A stretch of 64,000 nt of DNA from Moniliophthora roreri. Taxonomy: Eukaryota > Basidiomycota > Agaricomycetes > Agaricales > Marasmiaceae. The translations under genes were made by a program, and so were the position numbers. The DNA lies in NCBI GenBank assembly GCA_001466705.2, contig LATX02000252.1, positions 62,001 through 126,000 of the forward strand, written 5' to 3'. The notes beneath the pieces were generated by a model. It was not told the origin of the DNA. It searched no databases and saw only the letters and a program-made list of their open reading frames with translations. Of this stretch, positions 24,901-36,418 are shown piece by piece; the stretch's first letter is position 1, and every line of letters starts with the position of its first letter.

Positions 24901-25551
24901 TCAACTGTGACTGTGGCTTCCTGGCTGGTGTAATGCTGGCATGAGCTGAGATGGTGTCGAAGAGTTGTCTAGACCAGTAGGTTCAAAGAAGAAGGGATTA
25001 TCTTCATCGTCATCTGGGGCAAGTTAAAGGCCAGTCAAGGGATTGTAAGGTTGTGACTTACAGAGTGGAAGTTGTGCAGAACATGAATGAGAACGCCCTC
25101 TTGAAGACAAAGACTGACGTGTTGTTGAGGATTGCCAGCCTCTGGAAGATTGGCAGCCTCTCGAGAAGTCTTGTTCTTCAGGCTTCCAGGTGCCTTGATT
25201 GCACCATGACTGCCTAGGAGGAGGTTCCAGGTGGTCAACTACAGTGCATGGAACTGGAGGCTGGCTTGGTGTTCTAGTGCGTGGTGGGTTACAACTAGAG
25301 GCATAATCAGATGTAGTGTGTGAACTGGAAACATTAGCTTTGATGGAAGTGTGAGAAAAACTATTAGAACTTAGAGAATGGCACATACCAGCGTTGTCTT
25401 GTGGCACAGTTTGACGAGTACCAGAACATGTGTTTCGACTAGTACCTGGTTGAACGTTAGCATCTGACAGTTGAATATAGGATATACAAAGATGCCTACC
25501 TTTAGATGCACCAGTAGTGCCTTTCCCTTTCCCCTTCTTCATTCCAGCCAT
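21973..25551 (-). CDS. hAT superfamily transposase
   Basis: Multiple minus-strand exons separated by short GT-AG introns encode a hAT transposase, which cuts and reinserts the element carrying it. The start is probably at 25551 (MAGMKKGKGKGTTGASK, basic N terminus). A zinc-finger-like pair, CDKC...CNIC, lies near 24500-24580. Catalytic-core landmarks are KISFTCDRWTDLNLFPF (23820-23870), ITCDNATNNDAMFERLE (23520-23580) and LRCFAHIIHFAI (23395-23430), the conserved Asp and the Cys-x-x-His of the family. The C-terminal dimerisation region spans the last intron: KYWE joins to ANHEKYPTIFALAVDLLPIQ and then GTSVPCKRLFSSSR, with the stop at 21973. Exons are mostly open, so the gene may be young or recently active, but I did not resolve every exon in the middle. 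The N-terminal part is duplicated exactly at 25939-27054. Confidence 0.85.
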
Positions 25552-27054
25552 CAGGAAGAGAAGAGGTTGGCTGTAGTAGGAAAGATCTTCATCAGCTTTA
25601 TATGTATTAAGTCAGCTAGAAATCAGATTTGGTACCAGCAGAAAACATAATAGCCACGACAGCTTGAAGCCGTCCATCAAACTCATCAAACTTGGTGGTC
25701 ACAAAGATTGAGATGCATAAAGGACTGTTATCACATTGCAATATGGATGGACCGCAAGACCCAATAAAAAATAGAAACCCTAATGTCTTCATTTGGATAA
25801 TGCCATATGTGAATAGATAAAATAGAGAAATATCCATGTCAGAAATGAAAAGGATGAGAAGCAACAAATCAAGGCAAGGAGCACAACCCTAAATAATAAA
25901 GATGACATCACTGAGGTTGGCAGAGAAAGAAAGCAGANCTGCACTATCACTTGAAGTATCATCCCACTTGAAGTCCTCACCTGGAGATTCGTTTGCAAAA
26001 TGCACAGTGGCATGAACTCAACTGTGACTGTGGCTTCCTGGCTGGTGTAATGCTGGCATGAGCTGAGATGGTGTCGAAGAGTTGTCTAGACCAGTAGGTT
26101 CAAAGAAGAAGGGATTATCTTCATCGTCATCTGGGGCAAGTTAAAGGCCAGTCAAGGGATTGTAAGGTTGTGACTTACAGAGTGGAAGTTGTGCAGAACA
26201 TGAATGAGAACGCCCTCTTGAAGACAAAGACTGACGTGTTGTTGAGGATTGCCAGCCTCTGGAAGATTGGCAGCCTCTCGAGAAGTCTTGTTCTTCAGGC
26301 TTCCAGGTGCCTTGATTGCACCATGACTGCCTAGGAGGAGGTTCCAGGTGGTCAACTACAGTGCATGGAACTGGAGGCTGGCTTGGTGTTCTAGTGCGTG
26401 GTGGGTTACAACTAGAGGCATAATCAGATGTAGTGTGTGAACTGGAAACATTAGCTTTGATGGAAGTGTGAGAAAAACTATTAGAACTTAGAGAATGGCA
26501 CATACCAGCGTTGTCTTGTGGCACAGTTTGACGAGTACCAGAACATGTGTTTCGACTAGTACCTGGTTGAACGTTAGCATCTGACAGTTGAATATAGGAT
26601 ATACAAAGATGCCTACCTTTAGATGCACCAGTAGTGCCTTTCCCTTTCCCCTTCTTCATTCCAGCCATCAGGAAGAGAAGAGGTTGGCTGTAGTAGGAAA
26701 GATCTTCATCAGCTTTATATGTATTAAGTCAGCTAGAAATCAGATTTGGTACCAGCAGAAAACATAATAGCCACGACAGCTTGAAGCCGTCCATCAAACT
26801 CATCAAACTTGGTGGTCACAAAGATTGAGATGCATAAAGGACTGTTATCACATTGCAATATGGATGGACCGCAAGACCCAATAAAAAATAGAAACCCTAA
26901 TGTCTTCATTTGGATAATGCCATATGTGAATAGATAAAATAGAGAAATATCCATGTCAGAAATGAAAAGGATGAGAAGCAACAAATCAAGGCAAGGAGCA
27001 CAACCCTAAATAATAAAGATGACATCACTGAGGTTGGCAGAGAAAGAAAGCAGA
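24822..27054. repeat. Exact 1,116-bp tandem duplication across an N
   Basis: Bases 24822-25937 and 25939-27054 appear identical, from CTGCACTATC to AAGCAGA, with a single N at 25938 between them. The duplicated piece carries the N-terminal exons of the hAT transposase. Complete identity joined by an ambiguous base is more typical of an assembly join than of a natural duplication. Confidence 0.9.
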
Positions 27055-27895
27055 TGCACAAGTACGTGTTATTGACTGAATGTGAGGATGTGAAGCAAGG
27101 AGCATGAAGGGTACACAAAGCAGAGAGCATGGAGGATATGCGAAGTGGAGAGCATGAAGGATTACATGAAGGAACATGAAGGGAAAATGCAAAGCAAGAA
27201 GCATGGAGGGTATGCAAAACATGTAATCCAGTGACCGTACACCACGAGCACAGTGGAACAAGATCCAATATCGATAATGTTGAATGATAAGCCCCATCAC
27301 CCCAAACGTGGCTGTAAAGACGTTAGAGTGACTACAAGCCAGCTCAAATGAACCTATACCATGCAGTCAACTACAAGTTGTCTGATGTCAGAACTGAGCA
27401 GCTGCAAGCTGGCTCAGAATGAGGCTGCTATCCTGGAATAAATGTGTGAGATTGTATAAGGATGTGAAATGTACATGTACTTCCTCTTGCAGAGATACCT
27501 TGCGGGAGCTGATCCTTGATGCAAGTTGTGATGGGAGGCTTCAGAAGGGCAATCCATGACTACAAGTCAGTGGAGATGAGTCCAGACGACTACAAGTCAT
27601 CAAAGTATGAGCAGCTGCAAGCTAGCTCATATTCTAAGTCGAGCTAGAGTAGGTGAATGAAAAAAGTGAATATTTATTACATGCACTGTGATTGACCATG
27701 TACCTCTGTGTTCCAAATGCTATCCATCAACACTTCTTCCTTTGTCCATACACAAGTCCTAGAATAAGTAGAATTTTCAGAAAGGAAGATAGAAAAAGAG
27801 ACCAGCATGTACCTTGTAGTTGAGCAACCAAAAAAAGAAGGAACAGAGATTGAGGAGGAGGACAAGATGATGGCAAATGGTAAATGACGATGGAC

Positions 27896-28827
27896 ATGCA
27901 CCTGCAAAAAGTATGTTACATTACAATATCCTTACAACAGGATTATAAAGGTTACAACATATGATAATAAATCCAGCTAGATTTTAAGTGTATTGTAGCC
28001 TAGTTGCAATATATTGAAATATTTTAACTGCCTTACAACCCCATTACAACTACATTACAACTGTCTGGAAGGATTATTTGACATTATAGCCACATTACAA
28101 CCACATTACAACCCACATAGAGTCATTACAACAAGTTAAAACCCCAGTACATGCACATTATAACACAATTTCAAATATAAGTAAAGTTCTTAGTGCAACA
28201 GCATATAAAAACCCATGCAACATGACAATGTAACAAGGCTTTATTATTAGATACACCTATTTATATTTATAATGAAACTGATTTTTAATCAATAAATGAT
28301 AAGCCAGTGTGGGTAGAATAAAATGTTTTGGAGATAGGTCTTTTAGTAAAAGGGTATAATGCACTGTGTGTGTTTATAGTTATGTGGCACAGTGGTACAG
28401 TGGTTCTGAGCACCCAGCAGCTACCAGGCTGCTGACTAATCTACTGTAAGGTTGTGGGTTTGACTCAGAGGTTGCAATGAATGGATTTTTATTTCTTTTT
28501 GTCTCCGATCTGAATAGTCAAAATACATTATAACAGCTAAATACACTTCAATACATTTTAATAGTAATTCTGATAAGGATTTGGTATCTATTTACTGTCC
28601 AGTAAGGTTGTAATATAGTTGTAACATTGTCTTTAGGCTGTAATGGCATTGCAACTTATTATAATTATTATGAGACTTGTAATTATTATGGTATGTTACA
28701 ACTACATTATAACTAGGTTACCATATCTGACTTGGCATATAACAGGGTTGCTAATGGTTATGGAACTCATAATGCATTATGAGGGTTATAACCCTATTAT
28801 AATGCTATGTACTTTTTGCAGGTGCAT
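27896..28827. mobile_element. TTACAAC/TTATAAC-rich terminal-inverted-repeat element
   Basis: The left end ATGCACCTGCAAAAAGTA and its reverse complement at 28810-28827 bound about 930 bp. The interior is packed with TTACAAC, TTATAAC and their complements, dense near both ends. There is no plausible transposase frame, so it is non-autonomous. A 165-bp element at 55323-55487 has related ends (CATCAGCAAAAAC) and the same internal motif. The pattern could fit one of the larger fungal DNA transposon groups such as KDZ elements, but that assignment is a guess. No clear target-site duplication was seen. Confidence 0.65.
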
Positions 28828-29219
28828 TGCATTGTGCAATGCTTTGAGAAAGTCCGTTTCAAAGTCTGCCAGCACTCAATTCAGAGTCTGTCAGACTTAA
28901 AAAATACAAGTGCTGGGTCATTGATCTCTCGTATCAACAATCTCATACCTCTCTTTATCCCTCTTCTCTTCCTCATACCCCTTCAAGACTGGTCCAGGAG
29001 TGCAAGCTTTTGAAGAAATAGCTGGTGAGTTGAAATCAGTATCCTTATAGACCCAGTACTCATAACTAGTACATCAAGTTTTTACCATCCAGACCTCTGG
29101 TACGTCCAAACCCATCCAATGCATAGGAAAGGTGGCAAAGCAGGAGGTTTGGGCTTGTAGCCATAACCTCTAGCTTGAATCTGACTTGTAGTCAGACTCA
29201 CCCATCCCAAACTTGACCT

Positions 29220-31506
29220 GTGGTCAGTTCAAAACTGCTGCTGCTGTCTTTCCTGTGTGCACTTCAGGTTTTCATCAATATTTTTCAACAGCCCTCGTTC
29301 AGTTGGGAACTCGCAGTCAAGAGAATTGGAATGGAATCAGAGGGGGATCAGGTTAGATGCTCTGCTGTCAACAATGCACAGATAGGTATGCTTGGTATGT
29401 GTCTGTCTAGTGTATGCCTTTAGTACTCACAGGCACTCCTTAGGAAAGGAATATCGTGTGATGGATGGGAGGGTTGGGGCATTTGTTGATGGCGGCAGCT
29501 ATTTCGTTACATCTCCGAACTGCAATAACATCTACATGCCATGTCTTGGGAAGCATGAAGTGGTTATGCGTTGTGATTACCTATATGGTGAAGATGATCC
29601 ACTTAATTATCCACAACCCTTCATTTCTGATTGCTGTCATTGGGCCACTCTCCGATGCTGACTGTCTGCTGATGATCCTGCCAGCAAATGGTAGAATACT
29701 CTTCCAGTAGCTGCATTTCACAGAGATGAAGAAGGTGGCAGCATAAAAGGCATGGGAACATGGCATGCTATGTACCTGGAAACATTTCAGCAAGATTACA
29801 AAGTTCTCCAGCAGTGAGCGGCCTCATATACATCGATGCAGTGCATAAAAGGAAAGGAAGTCAATAGCTTTATTGCAGCATTAAGCCTGCATTTGGAACA
29901 GACACTGTGGCAACTTACTTCTCTCACACTCCCATATTACTGCAACTGTCAGCTTTTCTCATATTTTCAGCGTTGGTATCTCGAGCTTGAAGCAGCCCTT
30001 GACTGGGTCGAGATCTATCAGCCTGCTATGGCATCAAGAACCATGCCTATGAAGTCTGGAATGGCAAACCCCAATGTGATGGGTGCCTTCTTGTTTGACT
30101 CCACTCACTGTGAAATGTTTCATTCGGTTGATCTCCCTTTTTGGTTCATCAGGCTGGTGGAACATCACTGTTCTACATGTATTGACAAAGAGATAATCCC
30201 ATTGACTCCTACTGCCTTACACACCCAATCAAAACCACTCACATCACATCCATGCAACATGATCTTCTCTGGTGCCAGTAACGATAAAGCAAAGGCATTT
30301 GCTATGGAGAACTATGGTTGTTCACTTGTGTCCTTCATGGATCTGTTTGCTGTCGCACCAGAACCTGAACCATCAACATCTTCCACTACTCTGTCTTCAA
30401 GCATGAAAGCTGCTTCCTGTTCCCAGAGTCGAAAGCCAAAGAGGAGTGGCCAGAGTCCCTGTAAGTTCCAGTCTCTCATCTCTATGTCACAGCTTACTAA
30501 ATATAAACCAGATGAAAGGCCTAGCCTGACCACAAAGGTTGAATGAAACAAGTTCTCTGAGACATGTGGTCCATACTCACCTGGTGTACCTGAAGTCTGG
30601 GTTCATGCATTGGGTGATATCAATCAATTGAAGTGGCCACCTAAAGAAAATGTTCTGAATGGTGGATATGCTTTCCCAGAACTGGGTCTCATTCTGTATG
30701 CTGGTTCAACTTCAACAGATTGAATGCTGCAGTACCTGAAGACATGGCTGTGATACTGCTCAATTCTTATATTTCGACACCAGCTCCCGTTCATCCTACC
30801 AGACGCTCCTTCTGCTGCATATGGTGCATGGTCACCGAAACAATAGCATATGCTCTTGGCACTCCATGACAAGGCTTCTGGATCAGGGACAGTTCAAGCT
30901 CAACAGAGGAAAGAGGTTTATGATTTGCTGGCTGAGTCTCTCAAGATAATGGATATAGATGTGGATGGAAAGGTTGTGGAAGAACATTGCTTCATGTGGT
31001 GGGAGGTTTCTGTTCCTATTGGTCACCTATCAGAGCCTGCAGTTGTGAAGGAAATCATTTGGGAGTTGTATGAGCTTAATTTTCGGTTCGAGTTTCATGC
31101 TCTCAATGGGAAACTTGGTCACAGTGCTGTCCAACACAGTGTCGGCGTGAATGACCTAATGACATTTGAGATGTCCATGCAAGCCTGTTTCCCAGGATCA
31201 ATTGGTATTTGGAACCCCACGCAGATAACATAGATCCAGTCAAAGAATGGTCTTGCAGTGGCTGAACTTTGACAGTGCACAAGGTACTTTCTCAGGATGC
31301 GGGATATTGTGAAGCAGTGGCCAAAAGTGAATAATTTGCCAGTTTTGCATTCCCCAAAGTCTACTGTCGACGAGTACTCTGATAGTGAACTGTTGGAGAT
31401 GGAGCAAACAGTTGCTCTGTTCTACTGTCAATCATTCTACGAGATGTTTGGCCGACCACCAATTATCCCTCATCGATTAGATAACAATCACACCCTGGCA
31501 CGTTAG
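29220..31506 (+). pseudogene. Broken TE-associated hypothetical gene
   Basis: Plus-strand segments read as one large soluble protein broken by stops. They include WHAMYLETFQQDYKVLQQ (29762-29816), a long frame at 29836-30546 with YLELEAALDWVEIYQPAM and VDLPFWFIRLVEHH, then YSPGVPEVWVHALGDINQLK (30575-30634). Later come a frame at 30850-31233 with ILWELYELNFRFEF-like residues (seen as IIWELYELNFRFEF) and a last piece at 31297-31506 ending YEMFGRPPIIPHRLD. From memory, similar uncharacterised proteins are abundant in agaricomycete genomes and tend to sit in repeats. The function is unknown. In-frame stops (for example TGA near 29817) and frame changes indicate a pseudogene or passenger. Confidence 0.6.
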
Positions 31507-32179
31507 CCCTCCATACATATATCAGCACCTTAGATCTTACTAGTAGCCAAGCTAATGCTAAGTCCATATAGATTTGCTCACTTCTTGTTTGTATATCTTG
31601 CAGACTCACACCACATTCCACCTGTAAATCACTCCACAGACACTATATACTTACTCAATGCATATTTCTTAATACACCTTGAATACACCTTCCTCTATAT
31701 GTTTCTATTATTGACTACTAAGGTAAGCTACTCTTCGATCTCTTGTTTCAATTCTGTGAGAGAAAAAGTGCTACCCAGCTGGCAGCTTAGTGGCTTGAAG
31801 CTGCTCAAGAGCTGCTTGACTGAACAGCTCAGCTTGAGCTGTTTACCTGAGTGGCTTTATCTGGCTCAGCTTGATTCCGGCTCGAGCTGAGCTGTTGGCA
31901 TCCCTACATCTTCTACATTGAATTCTGGTTGTCAGAGTACAAGATATTGATATTGTTCTGGGTAGGAAGACATGCCACTCCCGAAAAGCAATGCTTTGCT
32001 TTTGGCTTGAGATTCGCCCAGTGCTGAAAGACATCAACTCGCATGTAGCAAGAGCCTGTTGTCCTGAGTATGCACTAGGTATCAATGATGGGCTGTTATT
32101 CTTGTCTTGATATCGCTCTTGGGTGTGTGGTCAAGTGAAGAAGTAAGAATGATGTGTACTTAAAAATCCCATTCCTACT

Positions 32180-34230
32180 TGAGAGAATCCGTTTCAGACA
32201 TTATGAGCAAAGCAGTTGACTCGCTTAGCCATGGCCCAAGGACTGAAATAGTCTTCGCTTCGAAAGAGCAAGATGGAGAATTTTCTCCAGAATAGTGATA
32301 TGTCAAAGCAAGTATGTGGTTGCAGCAGTGGACTTGTCGGGTATGACATGTACCAGTCAATGGGAGCTGGTGGAGTCCTGACTGCAGGAATGAACGCTTT
32401 GGGAGCGGCAGGAAAGGCTCTTGAAGGCATTGAAGATAAGCATTTCCTGGGTGGGTTCTGTCTTGTACAAAAGTATCCTGAGAAGAATAGCAAGGTAGAC
32501 ATGAGCTAGTTGGAGATAATTGGGACACCGCACCTCTACACTGCCTTCAGGTCATCCTCTGTAGTACATGTTGACCGTGGTTGAGCAACAAAGAGCATTA
32601 TCAATCGAGATAGCAGCAAGGACCAAACAGAACACTATTATGGTACTACTAGGTGGACATAAGATCATGAGTTTATGTGATGCGATCAGGCAGCTTTCTT
32701 CTGAACCACCACTGCCAGTTGCACGTCCAGTGCGTACAGACCTTTTCAAAATGCTTGTTTTTTTCAGAAGATGGCATAAATCTGAAATCAAATCAGACTC
32801 GCTTCAAGCCATCTCAAGTCTCACTATGTACGAGGTGTTCTTTTAACATGGTTTTCTCATTGAGAAAACACTTAATCTTCTTGCAAAGAGAATTTTTATA
32901 AAACCATATATAAATTCTAAATTTCAATTATGTCCTCTCAACAAGAATATGCCTGGAGAATACTAAATTTTCAGCAGCAAAAGATATGGAATTTTCAAAT
33001 TCTGAGAATTAATAGATAATACAATATATTAGAATAATTTCTATACTGAGAAAACATTAAATTTTCTCTGGTTGAAAATCCTCAGAAAATGCTAATAAGA
33101 TAAGATAAAAATTCCACATTTTCTATTGTGGGAAAGTCAGAGAAAACACTAGGAAAACACTAGGAAAATGGTAGGAAATTCATGTGAAGACACTATATTT
33201 TAAAGCAGTTTTTAGATAGTTTTCATATAGTTTTCCTTTTGTATTTAACATGTTTCCTTTGATATAAAATTCAAAATCTTATATTTGTTTTCTAAATGTT
33301 TTCTCACTATTTTATAAGGCAGAAAATTTTGTCTGGAAGCAAATATATAGCAGTATTCTGAGTGTATTTCCTTTGTATTAATAGCATAAAAAGAACACCT
33401 TGTATATAGTGTCTTCATTCAAAATTTGAATCATTTTCAACAACTCTAACAACTTCTCCCTGATGTTCAATTTTTACCCATTCCTCGATCTGTCTTACTG
33501 TCTTTTTCTCTGAAGACTCCACCTTTATCTATACTGTCAGCATCTCGCTCAAGAGTCGTCACCAACACACTCTGTCATCATCAATGTCACCACCATTCAT
33601 ATCACCCTTATCAAGGCCTGTCCCTATACCACATGTTTGCGGTGAGCCTGCTGGAGTAGAGATGATAGCTTGCTTCACTTCATGACCGAACAATGATGGT
33701 ATCTCAGCTACTTTTCTGGCTTTTTGCTGACACTTTACACTCCCACTCCTACCAACTCATCATACTACCTCACACAGGCTTAACTGAACCTCAGTCTGCC
33801 TCTGAGCAACTTATTCCTACACATCACGCCCCATTCAACCGAACATGCTATACCAGTGCTATACCTTTTGCACTGCCCTGTCATTGCGCTACACCTGACT
33901 TCTCCGGAAACACCCACAGATTCAAAATCAAATGTGACTACATCCACTAGCATATCCATGTCAAGACATCCAGTTCAGCTAGAGCAATGGCACCATTGTC
34001 GATACATTCATCCACTTCCCAGTCAAGCATGCAGTTATGTCCAATGGGCTCATAGTTGTGGGAACTGTGAGAGCATGTTCTTTCTCTTCTTTTTCATTGG
34101 TATCTGGGCTTGTTGTCAACCGTTTCTGTACATACCTAGGATGTTCATCAGAGAAAGGCCTTCTGTGATGCAGGTCACTCTTGTGGTAGACATTTCCTGA
34201 ATCCTCACATGTAAATCTATGGATATCTCC
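32180..34230 (+). repeat. Dispersed fourth copy (unit D) of the 5.6-kb repeat segment
   Basis: Sequence from about 32380 (GTAGACATGAGCTAGTTGGA region near 32495) through 32820, resuming at 33412, follows the order of units A-C. The Pro-rich gene remnant is recognisable from SDSLQAISSL near 32790 and, after an insertion, from TCAAAATTTGAATCA (33419) to CCTATACCACATGTTTGCGG near 33630. It is more decayed than units A-C and much poorer in CpG. Its right limit is unclear. The stretch 33700-34200 holds short frames without recognisable content. Confidence 0.65.
32822..33411. mobile_element. CACTA-type MITE, 590 bp
   Basis: The left end CACTATGTACGAGGTGTTCT and the right end (reverse complement CACTATATACAAGGTGTTCT) match at 18 of 20 positions and begin with the CACTA signature. 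The trinucleotide TCT stands on both sides (32819-32821 and 33412-33414). A 3-bp target duplication is what En/Spm-CACTA transposases make. Removing the element restores continuity with repeat units A-C (CAAGTCTTC followed by TCAAAATTT). The interior is AT-rich with repeated GGAAAACACTA-like motifs and codes for nothing. Confidence 0.9.
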
Positions 34231-34243
34231 CCCTGGTCATTGC

Positions 34244-34319
34244 CCCAGATCCATAGCTATTTTTTGAAACATGTGTCTGCAGCCACTCCAACAGTAATTG
34301 AATCTTACAGCAGTAGGCT
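34244..34319. repeat. Short dispersed repeat, copy 1
   Basis: About 75 bp starting CCCAGATCCATAG and containing CAGTAATTGAATCTTA recur at 39355-39430. Several differences are CpG against TpG or CpA, with the CpG form in the second copy. In the second copy the block is flanked on its left by a hAT terminus and on its right by the 81-bp inverted repeat. Confidence 0.8.
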
Positions 34320-36280
34320 TGCAGTGCGATCAAAGTGATCGCATCACTGGAAATGAGATCATGAATAACCAAATGGGCCGCTCTGCCTTGATTATAAATT
34401 AAGCTTGTGGAACCTGGCCAATCAACCCAAACAACGATCAGCTCAAGAAGCAACAATGTCCAACAATACTTTAATTTGCATTCATGATGCTCCTCTTCAT
34501 CCAGATAACTCTTGCCACCAGTCCCATCAATCCCAGATGGATTGATTGTCACTGCTTGACTTCAATGTTGTGTTGGGACAACAAAGGCACAGACAATGCA
34601 TGCCAGCATCTGAAGGATGCCAACTCATTGGACAATATGAAGGCTTGGAAAATCTATAATAGAAATAAAGTTGAAGTAGTAGATCCGTTTCTCAATTTCA
34701 ACAAAGGACTTCTCATGTTGTGTCATTTTAGTGCAGGGTCACTTATAATATGTGGGATACATTAGGTGCATGGGGAACCTGGTGGAGAGATTCACTGTGC
34801 AAAAACTACGAACACCTTGTGGATGGGGTGTGCAAGGAAAAATACTAGTACATGTAGGGTATCGGAATTATTTGTGGTCTTTCCACAAGGCAAGCTTACA
34901 GTTGTTTCCAGTTATCATCATGTATACAAGGACAGTGCGAGTGCTGTGGTGGTTCTAATGATAGTGTTGTATTTGACTGCTTGAAAACCAAAGGCATTGT
35001 CTGAATTGAAATTACAATTGTCTCGCCACTTGGTCGTGGGGGTTGCCTTTGAAATGGACATCATGTGGGGGTAACATTGGTATGTTCTCAGTCAACAGGA
35101 CCATGTTTTAGAATGAGTAGCATTAGAGTCAGAGAGCCTCAATGAGCGTCACAGAGATGTGCCATAGAAATGTAATCAAGGAGGGGAGAAAACATTTGAG
35201 AGGTATCACAGGCAGGTCAACATAAGTATTGACTATCTTGACACTTGGACCCAATTGCAATGCTTGCCAGAACAGTAATAGTGGTGCACTATCGGTGCAT
35301 GTAGGATTCTGCTTTCCAAAGTATTATTGACTCTTGAAAATACTTGGGAAATGTATCGTTATGGGGTCGTGAGCTGGTCCTGATTTGAGATAGCCAGTGA
35401 TATGCATAACTTTTACCTTTTATTTCGCATGCAAATAGAGAATATTTTGCACTTTTATGGTTGGAAATGACATAAACAAGGGAATTGAGGACTAGTGTGA
35501 GCCCTGAGCAGCTAGTCAAAGTGAGTAGTAGAGAAGGATACAAAATATTAGCAGAGTAATGGTTGATAGTAGGCCATACAAGGGTACCCAACCACTGCTA
35601 GTATGAAAATAAACAGCAAATCTGAACACAGAGGAGCATCCCGAAACCTGTAGGGAAATAAACCACATCACACCTCTCTATCGAAAGCATACCAAAGGGA
35701 ATATTTTAACTTTTAACAATATTTTCAATTCATACCCAACTTGAAGGAAGAATAAAAGCCTTTAATGATACATCAACAAGAATATTACCGAGAAACAGAT
35801 ATAAAATGGAGAATGAACACAGAGAATGACAAATTATCAGCGAGGGATACTTGAGATACTGATAATTATATTATATGAAATAGAAAAGGGATGATCGGTT
35901 AACCGGAAAGGTACCGATGTCATGAAAAAGCAGAAGACAAAGCTGTAATGACAAGAGATAACACAGCCGAGCTTATGCATACACATTAGAAGAGCAAATA
36001 GAAGCATATTACGTGTCCATAAGGCAGATAATAGAAAACAGAGAAGGAAGGAACTGTGTGGAGCGGCATGGAAGTTTAATAATTGCAAACAGAGTCGAAA
36101 GGAGAGCCATTTGTTAGAGAAAATTGGAGACAATTTGTGTCAGAAGACTGCACAATCATCAAAAAAAAAGAATAAAAGAGATTATGGCTATGAAGCCTGA
36201 CTACAATTGGACACCGTGACAGAGAAATTACCAAACACAGCTCAGTTTATACATTAATTATCACCCAACTCAGTTTTATA
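34320..36280. other. Gene-poor, transposon-like interval
   Basis: There are only short open frames and AT-rich, CpG-poor sequence. A frame at 34766-34984 (+) has protein-like residues (FVVFPQGKLTVVSSYHHVYK) but no recognisable family. I saw no terminal repeats or RNA genes. Confidence 0.35.
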
Positions 36281-36418
36281 TGTATTTGTGACAGATATAT
36301 TAGATTATTTATGTTGTAGGGTATATAAGGGGACATGTTTTGTAGGTGGAAAGCAGGAGAGATACTGCCCACCGATTACCAGAGTGTATGACGTTGTTGT
36401 TCAGGTAGAAGAGCTACT

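Larger units (their letters stand above)
21667..31906. mobile_element. hAT-type DNA transposon interval, probably composite
   Basis: The left end reads TAGGGATGCCAACAGCTC and the right end is its reverse complement, GAGCTGTTGGCATCCCTA without the first base pair context, at 31889-31906. Both ends carry subterminal GGCT/AGCT-rich repeats (21684-21760 and 31775-31890). A hAT transposase gene lies inside on the minus strand. The bases next to the two ends do not form an 8-bp target duplication. The right flank also does not match the sequence that follows the same site in the undecayed copy (20340 onward), so the two ends may come from different insertions. The interval also holds an exact 1,116-bp tandem copy across an N, a nested terminal-repeat element (27896-28827) and a broken passenger gene (29220-31506). 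Confidence 0.75.

Noticed and set aside
27055..27660. Repeated GGAGCATGAAGG-like words as a possible CRISPR-like or satellite array
   Set aside because: Units are short, irregular and degenerate, with no uniform spacers. They fit subterminal or low-complexity transposon sequence.
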